Assembly (NCBI GenBank): GCA_032622095.1
Contig: CP136065.1
Span: forward strand, 205,942,151-206,006,150
Reading direction: 5' to 3'
From: Siphonodentalium dalli
Taxonomy: Eukaryota > Mollusca > Scaphopoda > Gadilida > Siphonodentaliidae
Length of the DNA stretch: 64,000 bases
Made by a program: the position numbers and the translations under genes. Below the pieces are notes generated by a model. It was not told the DNA's origin and ran no database searches. It saw nothing but the letters and a program-made list of their open reading frames with translations. This document shows, piece after piece, positions 43,575 to 55,680 of this stretch (position 1 is its first letter; each line of letters opens with the position of its first letter).

Positions 43575-45659
43575 AATAGTTACAGGCATGTTACTACAGA
43601 TCCAGACGTCATTCAGCTACTATTAACGCCACCGGTGTATACTGTTGGGCAAATTTTAGAAATCTGTGGACCTATGGGGATTTTATAAATAGATAATTGG
43701 TTTTTCCGGTTATTTTGGGACGCGAACGTTGTGGTGTTTTGTATTTTCTGAAAGTACATGTATACAGGGCGAATGTACTGACTGTCAATTTTCGACAAAA
43801 GCCACATCGCTGGTTTGTTTATATAGCAACGAGCTAGTAACGGAATTCAGTGCCAAGGGCGTCAACTCTATAATCTACTCCGTCGCCGGCATGTACTGCG
43901 TAAGGGTGACGTCATGGAGTGAAATCGGTAGGGTGACACCAACGTACGTACCTACGAATCTGACTGATCGCCATACTGTTGCGCGAGCGCACGTAACTAT
44001 TATGACCGCGTTAATTGCGTTCGATGTTTAGGTATGAACAATGGCTGGGCCATGCACACTTGAAGATTTTATGGCAGGAACCCAATTTTTTATCCGCATT
44101 TAGAAGCTTTATGGTTTGGTGAATGAAAAACCTACAGTAATAATCCGTAGTTTTTTGTAATAATTTGAAGGATTAGTTGTTTTAACGGAATTCTGAGGCG
44201 GTGAATTCATGTAACCAATATATTTTATATTATAATTTATATTTATGGCTAATAATATGATCTTGGTGGCGTTACCATTTCTGACTATGGTTTTCTTGTC
44301 TTTACTTGTTGGCAAACCGAAACCCATTTATAAGATAATAACTGCATACATCGTTCAATAATATAGAATAAGGTGGTACATGAACGACTTATTTCAATCG
44401 ACAACCATGACGAACATCTCAAAACTAAAAGTCGTTTGTACCCGCTTATTGTTCTGACCTCCTTAATATGTAGATTTTACATTTCTGTGCCGCAAGAAAA
44501 TTTAGCATAATTATGTCAACGTCGAGATCAAGACAACTTTACCAGAAACCGACCAACTACAATAACTTTATAGACAGCACATATATTGCCGTCAGTGGTA
44601 CAAAAGTAGGCCAGATGCCCACACGCACAATGCCTGTGGTCGTCTGGAATTTGCGCGCAGTCCCATGTATGTATGCATAACTGTAAGTTGTTCTGGTTAC
44701 CCCTCCCCACACGGCCCATTGATGAATGTTTGAAGCACATCGTTATGTAAAATGATGTATATTTATATCTTTGGTTAAAAACATTTAAAAACAATTATCT
44801 TACCTGTTTGCTCCTAAAAGCATCATTCTTCTCTATTTCACCTTTGATCCAGCTTCCATGCAATATTTACATACTGAGTTTGATTATCACTAAATCCAGC
44901 ATTCCGATTGGTTGGCGCTCACGTGACTAGTTTCAATTATTTCTCGGTGAACGCGCAAGAGGGTCATAATTGCAACCATAATTACATCGACGCGTCATTG
45001 ATTTTGGAGAAGAACGCGTAATGTTTTGGGCACATTTGCACTCGCGCAGGATTGACTTAATAAATCATCAGGTTTCAATATAAAGAGCCTCGTTTTGAAA
45101 TTGTTCTCATCTGGTTTCTGGTCGGGCGCTATGGGATATTTTGGGCTGGTTTTGTCACGATACACTTTTCGATTTAAATACATTTACAAAAGTGGGTTTT
45201 ACATACAAGTTATGACAACTTACCTCACGGTTACATCTCCATAAAAACAGTCCACATGACAGTTAATCCTTAAATAAATACGTAGATTCTTCTGTATCTG
45301 TTCTCCTTTATTCTTCTGCTTATGCCAATACCGTCTCACAGTTAACTGATATTTTTAATGGATGGTCGACTTTTTGCATGTTTCTGTGACTGTTGTAATA
45401 TATGTTTCTGTCACGTGAATTTGTACCGGAATTCATATAGTAATTGTGTGAGTGCTGTCATATTAAACGTGGTTTTTGGTGGAAACGACCGCGGAGTATG
45501 TGTTCTGGCCAGTTGACCTTTGATAACCAATTATTTGTTTTAGCATCATTCCCGGCAACTACTTCATATATAAACTTTTGCTTTAGAGATTTCCAAGGAA
45601 ATCCCAAATATTTGTCCCTGGCCTCCATTTTAAACGAGTTTTAGCATAGGAGATAATTT
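43575..45659. other. Unassigned spacer
   Basis: Several short ORFs (43729-44031 plus; 44109-44327, 44528-44794, 44995-45183 minus) have no recognisable domain. No repeat boundary was seen. Confidence 0.3.
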
Positions 45660-46090
45660 AAATATTCGTGTGAATTAAAACCACATGGCGGTTTGCGCTC
45701 CAAAATACACATAACATTATTCGCTTCTTAATATTTCTACCTTTCTATGAGCATTGTGTAAACCAAAATACGAATTGAAGTAATGAAAAATATTTTAAAC
45801 TGAACACGGTGTTTGGGTGCCAAACACAAAACAGCCATTTGAACGATATGGAACAGAAAAGAGAGTTCCATGGTAGTCAATTCCTGATATGGTAGCAATA
45901 AAACGCGTTTGTCTGACTTCTGGCGAAAAGTTGAAAGCGGCTGAAAAATGGCTGCGACTTTGGCAAGTGTTTTTGCAGAGCATCTGAAGCCGGTATATCA
46001 ATAGTTCGTTTATTTACCGTATCAGTCGCTCCAAATTACGAAGAAAAAAAATTGGAGGTTCGAATGAGCCATGTCCGTTTAATAAATACT
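45660..46090 (-). repeat. Dispersed ~450-bp repeat family, copy 2
   Basis: Inverted relative to 11885-12340: ccacatggcggtttgcgctc, acacggtgtttggg, tctggcgaaaagttgaaa and ttggaggttcgaatgagcca are the main matches. The GGTTCGAATGA box is retained. Confidence 0.72.
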
Positions 46091-47575
46091 GACAAAATGT
46101 TCCCTTTAAAATATGATATTCTATCATCAAAACCTCTCATGAATGGCCTCAGATGGTCGATATCACATACAGACACGAAAAAATATACACCTATTATTTT
46201 CCCACCCTACACATTTTAGCACAGGCAGCCCGAGTGTGAGATATCTGGGTGAGATTTTCCTGTCTCACACAACACACCACCGGAACTATTTTAACCAGCC
46301 ATCATCATGACTTATGTAAACTAAAATAATGGCGACCAACCAGGTTACGTTTCAAGTCAATAAATACGGACGAATTCGTAGACGGTAATACACATGTAGA
46401 TATGCCATCCAACTGGTTAAACACGGACAGCATTCAGCATAAGCCAACTGGCAAACGCAGAGCCGCATAACAGGCACTCTAAACGACTAATTGTGTGAAC
46501 ACATTCGATAAAACGTATGGCCCCGCGAAACTATCATTAATAATTGTATAATTTCTTAACACATATACAATAACCGCTTCACAAATTACGAACGAAATAG
46601 TTCCACATTCGAAAAATTGTCATCATTGCAATATAAAACTCTGCAAACTAACATTTTGCTATCATATAAATACCTTCCTTAATTGTCTAATGGTACCGAT
46701 ATGGCCAGTTACCATGGCAAATCCAGTTAGTTTGGTTTTAAATACTTTATATCAATACGCGCAGTGCTCGGATTTCGTGCCAGGTGAAATGAAGTGACGT
46801 AGACATGTAGTTTTCACACGTCATGTCGATTTCACTCAAACATATTAACCCTGGGCGCGCGGGTGCGCTGTTTTTATAGTATTTACTTTTGGTATATTAC
46901 GAAATCATCCACGATAATTACGAATATCACACCAGATGTACCCTGATGAATCTTCTGGAATGTGCCAAAGATTGGTAAAAAGGGAAAACATCAGAATGTG
47001 GCTCTTCGGATGGGAGAAAAATTACCTGTCATGACCTGGGATATGGGCATGGTAATATCTCACCATCAGAACAAGCCACATATCTGGCCCCTCGGTTTCG
47101 AATTTTCCACCCCACATCCCAGGTCATGGTGGAGACTATCATTCGATTAACTCAAGTCTTTGAATAGACTGATCAAATCAGTAGAGACGTCAAAACATCA
47201 TATCTGAAGCCAGACAGGTCGAACATGGATTGTCAAATTGACAACACAAAATGGAAGATATATTATTAAACATGGCGTACAGCATGACAGTAATGCTATG
47301 AAACATGGCACGAATATCAAGCACAAATTGTCAAAATTATAGCAAATAGGGACAGAGATATTACTAAACCTGTATCGCCGTACGCATCACATTTAAGCTT
47401 CATGATCAATTTCGCTTCTAAAATGACCTAAAACATTCCTTCTTGCATTCCATTAATTGTCTGCCATTCTGTGAGGCATCTGCCCCCCTCTATTGGCGGA
47501 TACAGGGGACAGCCGCTGCCCTTCTATCGGTGTCCCTGACAATCGCAATGACACAAAATTCCAATTCGTTATACA
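46091..47575. other. Unassigned spacer
   Basis: No gene is supported. attaaccctgggcgcgcggg at 46844-46863 looks like a TTAA-plus-CCC end, but no matching opposite end was found. Confidence 0.3.
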
Positions 47576-47577
47576 TA

Positions 47578-47768
47578 CAGTAATTCCCTAAGTAATCGAC
47601 TCCATAACAACAGCAGAATTATGGGTAACTTTTCATGATTTAGTCGGAAATATGGCTTGTGGGGAGAGCTTTCCGATGAATGGCAACAAGCCATATTTCC
47701 GACTAAATCCTGAAAAGTTACCAATAATTCTGCTGTGGTTATGGAATCGATTACTTAGGGCATTACTG
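47578..47768. mobile_element. TA-type (mariner-like) palindromic MITE, copy M3
   Basis: CAGTAATTCCCTAAGTAATC and its inverse are bounded by TA (47576-47577, 47769-47770). It is the same stem as M2 with a longer loop (ttgtggggagagctttccga), so the 191-bp form may be closer to the ancestor. Confidence 0.88.
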
Positions 47769-47770
47769 TA

Positions 47771-48600
47771 CATGTAATGGACGCACAACTCCCATCGACG
47801 GTAAAGGCACTTGCGGTATTTTTACTCCACATTTTTCCGCACATGACCTTCAATCAATTCAATGCCAAACTTAGTTATGTTGGTCGACTTTATATAACGA
47901 CTGCGAATCACATCAATGCAAAATGACTTTATTTAATTTATTTTCCGTCCCATTTCTTGTCCGGACGTTAACGCCAGTTCAAATAATTCGATCGAACCGA
48001 AACGTATGAGGAGTAACCATCATATTATTGAGGTCAAGTGCGATTTTAATCGCGGTCCGATGAATTTTGACGGAGTTGTGCCCCCTTTATACTTAGAAAT
48101 TACAGTGTTTGGGTTGTCGGCATGATAACTTTTAGAATATGCGACCAAATATCATGACATTTGATACGTGGTTCTTACTTAACACTGGCCGAGGTCGATA
48201 CTTGTCATGGTGTGATGATTCTTGACGGAGTCCTAACTTTTTGCTTTGTCCGGATGAAAATTTCAGTAATATTCAACATAATTTCTTGATATTTGGTACG
48301 TGGTTCACATTTGGTGAAGGTTCGATGTGATCGGGTCGGGTGATTTTTGACGGCGTTATGCCCCTTTATCGACTGCCACCTCGCTGTTTTACTTAGATAT
48401 CGAAATTTTGGGTTGGCCGGATGATTACATGAGCAATATTCCACAGAATTTATTGTGTTTGGTTCGCTGTTCAAGTTTGAGAAGACACCGGATAGTTCGA
48501 TTTTATTCGACTTGTCTAAATGATAGATAGAGCAATCTTCAAATTAATTTCTTGATAATTGGTGCTTGGCTCATCTTTGAGAACACGCAGGACATCGTCT
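47771..48600. repeat. Spacer with degenerate ~140-bp repeats
   Basis: From about 48060 to 48580, units with gatgattcttgacggag / gtgatttttgacggcgt, cattt-g-tacgtggttc and taga-at-ttcaaatt-atttcttga recur three or four times at 130-150 bp spacing, in low-identity form. No gene is supported. Confidence 0.4.
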
Positions 48601-48616
48601 AGTTGGAGTCAAATGT

Positions 48617-48994
48617 TTGCAAGAATTTGACGTCCTTGTTCTTAAAAAAGGCAACGTCACAAAAAGCCACCTCAATTCGGGGGACGTGGGGTTTGCGACA
48701 TTTTATGAGCTTCAATCACACACTTACTGGGATGCAAACGAAAACTGTTACGTCAGCAATAATTACAGGTTGTTTTCTCTTATTTTAACGCATCCGGGTG
48801 AGTTTAGACTTGATGGTCTGACATGTTGCACTGTGGCCACCTTTCGTTGCAGCGCATTGCTGACTTGCAAACAGGTCTGTGTGTTATGTTTTAAAAAATA
48901 CATCTATATCGAGTTAGCATTAAGCTCAGCTTCACTATTTTTAGGACAACACCATGTACAGTTTTATATTAAGTGCAGCATTCAGAATATTTAA
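48617..48994 (+). other. Unidentified ORF, 125 codons
   Basis: An open frame starting MQEFDVLVLKKGNV, with several Cys residues and a hydrophobic tail. It follows the degenerate repeats directly. No domain or splice signal is convincing, and it is probably chance. Confidence 0.15.
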
Positions 48995-49585
48995 ACCATC
49001 GCTAGGTTACACATATAACGTAGGGGAACCTTAGTTCCAAAAAAAAGATATAATAACTTCCAAATCTGGAATTATGAATTTTGTTTAAGAATTGCCATTG
49101 GTTCTTTTTTGTAGATATACAACTCTCCAGACAGGGATTCGCGTCGTTGGAATGCGGAAAGGTGATGCGACAATTGTTCTGAACTTTTCGAAATGTATAT
49201 GGGCCTAACTCATTTGGCGGTACTTTATACAGCAATGCATTGGATCCAAAGAGTCATCACGGGGAATCTGAGACAACTTTTCCCGCGAACAAAGCTCATA
49301 TTCGACAAGAGTTCGGCATGTACTTCACAACATTATTCATTCATTAAAACCCACCGGCGTGTTATCCCTTTGTCCTGACACGGCTCTTATCCGGCAGAAT
49401 GCTCAAGCGGTTTGATCGCATGAGTGTTATTTAACGCCCATGGGCATTCTTTATTAAGAATGCCAGTTTTTTTTTAAGAATGCCCGTGGACATTCTTTGA
49501 GAATACGCAAGGGATTATTTGATGCTCTACTCCCATCGCGAGTCGAGAAAATAAAACAAAACTATACATACAACGTCTGTCGTAA
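48995..49585. other. Unassigned spacer with small hairpins
   Basis: 49443-49490 holds two short hairpins from repeats of aagaatgcc and its inverse (ggcattctttattaagaatg). On minus near 49210-49230, PPNELGP is a short match to the Crypton recombinase, too short to call. Confidence 0.35.
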
Positions 49586-50145
49586 CAGGGACTCGGGCGT
49601 TAATATGGGGTGGGGGTAATTAGTAATCAGCGGGGAATTTCCTACATTCGGTCAAAACGTTCGACGGGAATTTTCCAATCTTAGTGTCAGTTCGGAAATG
49701 TTGAGGCCAGTAAAATTTAAAATTTTAATTGTTCTCCCACCTCACTAATCGTTGGTCAGTCAAAACCTGCTAATCAATTACAAATTACTAATAAATCAAA
49801 CTAAAACAAAATGGCGGCCTGAATTTGTCTGTAGTTATATAGAGCTATACATTCTAAGACTACATATTTCACTCAGGTTCGGGTTTAAAAAATGTTTAAA
49901 ACAAAAAACAAATCGAAGCCTGAGTTTTCATGGAGATAGACCTGTATATAGATGCTAGGATTTACAGTGTTCAGGCTCATATTTCAAATTGTTTCATGAT
50001 TCCTCCCCACAATAGGTACAGTTAGGAAATTCCAAACCACTGGGAGGGGGAAGCAAATGAAATTACGCGACATTGCGAGCTCGGCCTGGTTAAAAGTGGT
50101 GGGATGCAGCCGGAAAATCCCCTGAGCCCTCTAGCCTCGTCGCTG
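49586..50145 (+). mobile_element. Diverged hAT-type relative of 9908-11088
   Basis: It starts CAGGGACTCGGGCG and ends CCCTCTAGCCTCGTCGCTG, the inverse of a CAGSGAC(T/G)MGG-like end. Inner matches to the first element include ggaattttccaatctta, ccagtcaaaacctgctaatc and gatgctaggattt. The flanking 8-mers (TGTCGTAA, ATGACTAA) agree at only 3 of 8 positions, so the target duplication is not supported. Confidence 0.55.
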
Positions 50146-50149
50146 ATGA

Positions 50150-50910
50150 CTAATCTATTATACATTTTGGAAGATATGTCTGTGTGTCTGTGTGTGTGTC
50201 TGTGTGTGTGTTCGCGATGAACTCGAAAACGGGCGATCCGATTTCGATGAAACTTGGTATGTGGGGGTATTTTCGGCCAGGAAGTGGCATAGGCTTATTA
50301 ATTTGCCCGTGCGACGTGACCTTGACCTTGAAATCGGGTAATTTCAAGGTCAAACTCCTGAATATCACGTGATTTCGATGAAACTTGATATGTGGGGGTA
50401 CCTTCGGTCCGCGAGTGGCATAAACCTATTAATTTGCCCGTGCGACGTGACCTTGAAATCGGGTCATTTCAAGGTCAAACGCCCGAATATCACGGGATTT
50501 CGATGAAACTTGGTATGTGGGGGTACTTTCTTATGGCGAGTCTCATAAGCATATTCATTTGCCCGTGCGACGTGACATTGACCTTGAAATCGGGTAACTT
50601 CAAGGTCAAATCGCCAATTTTGATGGGATTTCGACGAAATTTGATACGTGGGGTTACTTTTGTCCACTGATTGTTTTGGACGGGTCCAATCGTGACACCG
50701 ACCAGACCTTGATATTCAAAATGATCAATTCAATGTCAAATCGGGTAAAACCGGAAGGATTTCGACGGGCACGTTTGTCGGGTACTTTTGTCCGGGCAGT
50801 GTTTTGGACTGGTCAAATCGTGACCCCACTTGACCTTCAAAATGGACAATTCAAGGTCAAAGCCCGGACGAAGTCGAGTCACCTTCTAGTCAACTATATA
50901 TTGAACGATA
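50150..50910 (-). mobile_element. Retroposon with internal tandem repeats, copy 2
   Basis: Inverse of the 25745-26390 element. The GT/GA-rich simple sequence at 50175-50212 is its tail, and agcccggacgaagtcgagtc at the right is its head. Five units begin gatttcg(a) at 50240, 50371, 50496, 50627 and 50758 (spacings 131, 125, 131, 131). The first three differ from the last two (ttgcccgtgcgacgtgacct against tccgggcagtgttttggact), so two unit types coexist. Confidence 0.75.
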
Positions 50911-52365
50911 TATAGGCACTATTTACGCATTTGTATATGCTCTTTCGAAGAAAATATAACACAGGCTATACATTTGTGCACTGACCATTTTGTTAACTTT
51001 TGGGGGTGATACTTAAAGGTATATGTTAGATCGTCGTGGTAGGGGATTAGTTGTAAATCATGCATATACGATGGGACTGATGGGAATTTGCTAACTACGG
51101 GGGTGGCCCATGTCATGTAAGAATTGTCCAATAACTGGAAATGTTATGATACATTTCAGTTTGAAACATCTAACCTGAAGGGGATGTGTGTGCGAAATTA
51201 AATTGTCATACTTCTGTGGTAGAGCACAGGGGTGGGTCTTAAGTGAACCATCAGTCGCTATATCACAAACATTTATGAAGCTCTGAGTCTAATCATCTGG
51301 CAGGGTCTATGGAAACACTAAGCCTACCTTAAAAGTCTTCTATATATTTATTCATCAAACGGAACACATCCAACAAGCATCACAACATGAAGACGACATC
51401 ACAACACATATATAGACTAGCTTGACAGCAACATCACATCAGACATCAGACATCAAGCATCAATCCAGATGACCAACGTAAAACCAACAGGAGTTACAGG
51501 ACCCTGGTGAACAAATACATAGGTTGTAGTTGCTACCAAAATATATATCCAGAATGGATATAAATAAATATGTGAAATGTGATTGTGTCAAAAACCAACT
51601 TCCCTATTGTCGATATAAACAACTATTTTGACACAATCCTAACTGTGACGAACAGTTAGAAATAAAACCTACATGCTAGTATAAAAGGGTGATTATGAAC
51701 GCAGTGTGCGATTTCCAACATCACTAAACTATTGGGCAACTATATATTGCAAATGTGACGTAACTCTAAACATACAAAACGAAGACAATAGTATTAAAAT
51801 ACATATATAATAATGGGTAAAAACGTAACAGAATATCACATACCATATTGTAGGAACATAGGCCACGATGTCATAACGTAGTATTACTCTTATTCTTTAT
51901 AACTTTATACTTCTACATTCTTCAAGGCATTTGAAGAATTTACGCTCTCACTGACGCAATAACAGGAGTGATGTTAACTGCGCGAACGCTAATTATGAAA
52001 TGACAAAAGGCGGCAAATAAGCTTACCTGCGATTGGCTAAGACAAATTAGTATCAGACAGTTAGATCTAATATTGGGCGCTAACATAGACAGAGTAGACT
52101 TAAGCGGGTAAGAGATTGGGCTAAGTTAAGAATATAAAATAGCGAAATGCAGAACAGGTAATGCGGCTGGGGACGGGAAGTGTAAAGAACGGAATAGCGC
52201 GAAATGGAATGAAATGGACCAAGTACGCGGAATGAAATGATAATGCAGCTATAAAATGTATATTAGTGAGTTAGGTATAATAACTTAGTTAGTATACATG
52301 TGTAGCATCTAATAAAGGCATATACTGTTTTGGTATATAAAGTAGCACTGTCACACTTCTGAGTC
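50911..52365. other. Unassigned spacer
   Basis: No gene is supported. There is a 13-14 bp inverted repeat, gattgtgtcaaaa / ttttgacacaatc, around 51581-51644, and a catcacatcagacatcagac simple stretch near 51425-51460. Confidence 0.35.
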
Positions 52366-52385
52366 ACATCTAGCCACATCCCTGT
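52366..52385 (+). mobile_element. Isolated hAT-like right end
   Basis: atctagccacatccctg matches the right end of the 9908-11088 element. No left end with a matching duplication was found upstream, so this is a solitary relic. Confidence 0.4.
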
Positions 52386-53276
52386 GTATAAACCATAGAA
52401 TGATACTTATAATTCAAGCTAGTGTCTTTCTGATAATAATTGGAAAATCAAGATACGATTGGACACTATAATACTTCTATGCTTGCGTATTCTACACAAC
52501 AACAATGATAAAGAATCAGTATACCCATTTATGCAAGCCTCTTGTGTGCTTTCGACTTCATAATAATGAGGCAGTTTTACCAGGTTTCGTGTTGTTTGGC
52601 GCCAGAACGAAAAATCACATTTTATAAAGAGCGTTTCTACTTCATTACCAACGAACGATGACAATTGAAGAGCAATTTCGAAAATAAGCTATTTATGATA
52701 ATTCTGATCACATTATTTTTGGATGTTTCTCGTGGTGCTGTATTGGTGATGCATATGTATAACGACCATTATTTTTCATGTTTTATTGCCTGATAAATTC
52801 TTATGGAATGTTAACTTATTTGATGTCGAATTGGATGGGGCATCTTTAAATCAAAAAAATAAATAAAATACAATTGGATAGAAATATATTGCTCACATAC
52901 ACTGGTCGAATCCATAACGCAACGGCAAACTCGGAGGAAACGTCCCTCAACTGGCGAGTCCTAATTCAAATTAAATAATAATTTAAACGTGTTGCCTTTC
53001 GCCGTGGACAACAATAACTCCGTGCTGAACTGTGGGCGTATACTCAGGTAATCAAGACAGAGCTGTGGACCAGACCAAATGGATAGTTGGCTCCAATGAC
53101 AATTCAATGGGTGGGTTTTAAGTTAGATAATATTCTCAGCGTCCGGAATTCGGTCAAGGATCAACTCGGCGCAAGCGCCTCGTCTATTCTTTTACCGAAT
53201 CCCCTCTGCTTCGAATATTATCCATAACATAATTATTAAACTGACAAAATAGGGACTAAATACACACCGTGTTCGT
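52386..53276. other. Unassigned spacer
   Basis: No gene is supported. The ORF 52419-52664 on minus has no motif. Confidence 0.3.
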
Positions 53277-53370
53277 ACATTGTCAACTTTGAAGGCATGG
53301 ATTATCAGTCATCGGGGACATTGTCAACTTTGAAGGCATGGGTTATCAGTCATCGGGGACATTGTCAATC
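53277..53370 (+). repeat. 41-bp tandem repeat
   Basis: acattgtcaactttgaaggc starts at 53277 and 53318, and a third partial copy starts at 53359 (2.3 units). Confidence 0.9.
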
Positions 53371-53549
53371 ATGTTAAATCAATCTCAATGATGAAGGCAA
53401 TATTTTAGAACAAGATATTAAAAATATCACAAAACTACAGCTTAAGAATTATTGATTGATGTATGTACTCATTTTATCGACTGGAGATAACGAGTTAAGA
53501 AACCGTTATCGGCATTTTGTTACCCGAAGCTACATGTCCGTCCGCCAGT

Positions 53550-53805
53550 TAGCAGTTTTGGTTTCCGGACGATAACTTTAGTTTGGGTTATTTTATCGGA
53601 ATTAAATTTGGAATGTGAGTTTTCCAGACCAAATTACAGGTTAAGTTCGAATTTGGGTTCGTTGCGATTATTTACTACTGACTTGTGGCTCTTTTCGACT
53701 TGGAATTTTCAATATTTGAGGTTTCCGGGTGATAACTTTAGTTTGGGCTATTTTATCGGAACCAATTTTGGTATGTGAGTTTTTCCAGACGACCACAGGC
53801 TGGTG
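53550..53805 (+). repeat. 160-bp tandem duplication
   Basis: gataactttagtttgggtta, ttatcgga and gtgagtttttccagac occur twice, about 160 bp apart (53568 and 53728). The type is similar to the degenerate repeats at 48 kb. Confidence 0.75.
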
Positions 53806-53956
53806 TGCCTGCATGAAATGATAAATGAAATTCTTAAAGGTACAACAAACCCTACTAACATACCTTGTTTTTATATGTCCATTTGACTTAGAAAATTCAG
53901 CGTCGCCCATAATAACATTTCCAATACAATTTAGTGTCACTACCATTATTTCTTTG

Positions 53957-54064
53957 TGTACAGTTCACAAAAGCACATTGGGCGTATTTTGCCACGGGCA
54001 GCGTAGCTCTTGTTTTCATTTCATCTCGACAATCAGCTGCTGGAGCAAGGTCTACCTACACTGG
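53957..54064 (+). CDS. Candidate internal exon, unidentified
   Basis: tttctttgtgtacag is an acceptor-like end at 53956, and TGGT|GTGAGT is a donor-like site near 54064/54065. The 108 bp between are open and read FTKAHWAYFATGSVALVF then SSRQSAAGARSTYTG. The first part could be a membrane helix. No family is recognised and no neighbouring exon was found, so it may be chance. Confidence 0.3.
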
Positions 54065-54832
54065 TGTGAGTGCTGACATCAACCAACATTCTTGTATACA
54101 GAAAAATATTCGATTCTCTGTTCATTGTCGATTTCTAAGACTAGTATTTTCTCAGAAACGTAGGGTATGAGACAGAGATGGGCTAATTTGCAATTGACTG
54201 TAATTAGATATTTTTTCTCAAGTATTTGAGAGTAATTTGTAATTGGGCAATTTCTCAATTACAAGTAATTGAAAGCAATTAATTAAATTGATAAATAGCA
54301 TATAATTCAATTACTTATTTATCTACATTCAATTACTTTCCAAAATGATCATGATTATCATGTGAAGAGGACATGATTTATTACATTTATTTGCGACTTT
54401 CATTGTGCAGTTGTGCATCAAAATATGGGGAATAGACTATGTTTTATGCGCAATTATTTCAGTAAATATTGTTCAAATTTTCTAACCTGCATTGCAATTA
54501 AAGCATAATATTTATGGATATAATCATTGGAAACACTAAGTTTTATTTGATAATCATCCATTGAAATCCTGATGAGGATTAAATGCAGCTTAATCTCATA
54601 CTATGAGAAGTGTCTATCTTGATTCGGGCATGATCATCCCATTGCTGAGCGTGCAAAATGACTGGGCGCATCGTATGGTCTGACAATGTTTTGTAATCAT
54701 GGCCTGGACGAAACCACCATGTGTTATTTCTTTATTGTGCAGTTATCCAGGCCATGGCCATAGAGCTGGCATTTAATACATCGTAAATAGACAACAGAAT
54801 GTAGCTAGCAAATAACATATTCCAACTCATCA
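54065..54832. other. Unassigned spacer
   Basis: 54190-54320 is dominated by aattac/caatta words, a low-complexity stretch. No gene is supported. Confidence 0.35.
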
Positions 54833-55135
54833 TCGCGGAAATACGCACATAATCGACCTATAATTTGAAATATATATGTACATAATGTTATTATTTGATT
54901 CTGAAGTAGGCAGATAATGGACTCTTACCGGTTATTTCGTTTTATGGCCCGGGCCGCAGTGACAACTGTTAAAGAGCGTACGTAGACCTGAAAAATCGTG
55001 AGTTGGCTTATTTGCGTCAGTGTCCGAGCATAATCTGCTTAGAATCGCCTCATTATGAGTCGATATGTAATTAAAATGTTCTCATTTTCAGAACATTGTC
55101 GACTCAAAATTAGGTGATTCTTAGCAGATTATAGC

Positions 55136-55619
55136 AACCACCAAGGGTGCTTATACCTAAGGCAGGTGAATGACGTCATATAATTTTTCTATATCCATCA
55201 GTGATTTTTCAAGATCGCGAGTATAGATTTTGGAGAAATTGTCACGTGACTTCCGGTTAGTATCCGTGTGGAGATTGCAAAAAACGTGGAATTGGAAATG
55301 AAGCATCGCGATAAAAATGAAAGCAACTACTTAATTCACAACTTACGAAGAAACCACATGTGATTTAAGTCTATTAATTTCATTTAGACCAATTTCGTTG
55401 GTCAGCTTAATAATAACTAAAAATGAAGAAGTCATGAAGAGAATCCAGACAAGATTTTACAATCCACGACACGTCTTGTCAATTTGGCATGTCGTCTCCC
55501 TCGTGACCACTATATGATGTTACATACATTATTCTTAGCGTTATGTCGCCGTAAAAAAAAGGCAAATTTGAGACACATCATGTGTGGTTGCGCCACTATG
55601 TGTCACGTACGGTTCATAT
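55136..55619. mobile_element. Insertion of unknown type inside MITE copy 7
   Basis: The sequence between the two MITE parts is absent from the other copies. It contains 55275-55507, the inverse of the repeat at 9022-9240. No clear terminal repeats were identified. A weak attat/attcat similarity at the junctions may be a target duplication. Confidence 0.55.
55275..55507 (-). repeat. Dispersed repeat, copy 2 (partner at 9022-9240)
   Basis: Reverse complement of 9022-9240, from ggaaatgaagcatcgcgata to tgtcgtctccctcgtgacca. Confidence 0.72.
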
Positions 55620-55680
55620 TATTCATAAAACAAGTTCTATTTATAAGCAGACAATGTGCTGGTTTTCGGGAGAACAGGCT

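Larger units (their letters stand above)
54833..55680 (-). mobile_element. CAGCCTGTTCTC-family MITE, copy 7, split
   Basis: 54833-55135 covers the 3' half and the hairpin core in reverse. 55620-55680 supplies the remaining aaaacaagttctatttataa and the end gggagaacaggctg. About 485 bp of foreign sequence lies between. Confidence 0.78.

Noticed and set aside
44995-45183. 62-codon minus-strand ORF ending NVPKTLRVLLQNQ
   Set aside because: It looks somewhat protein-like, but no family, splice site or second copy could be supported.
46844-46863. TTAACCCTGGGCGCGC resembling a TTAA-type element end
   Set aside because: No inverted partner followed by TTAA was found within a few kilobases.
49002-49235. 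Minus-strand PPNELGP, a short match to the Crypton recombinase
   Set aside because: Seven residues only; the flanking translation does not continue the similarity.
50175-50212. GT-rich stretch as an independent microsatellite
   Set aside because: It is the simple-sequence tail of the minus-strand retroposon.
51581-51644. gattgtgtcaaaa inverted repeat as a MITE
   Set aside because: The arms are only 13-14 bp, with no target duplication and no second copy.
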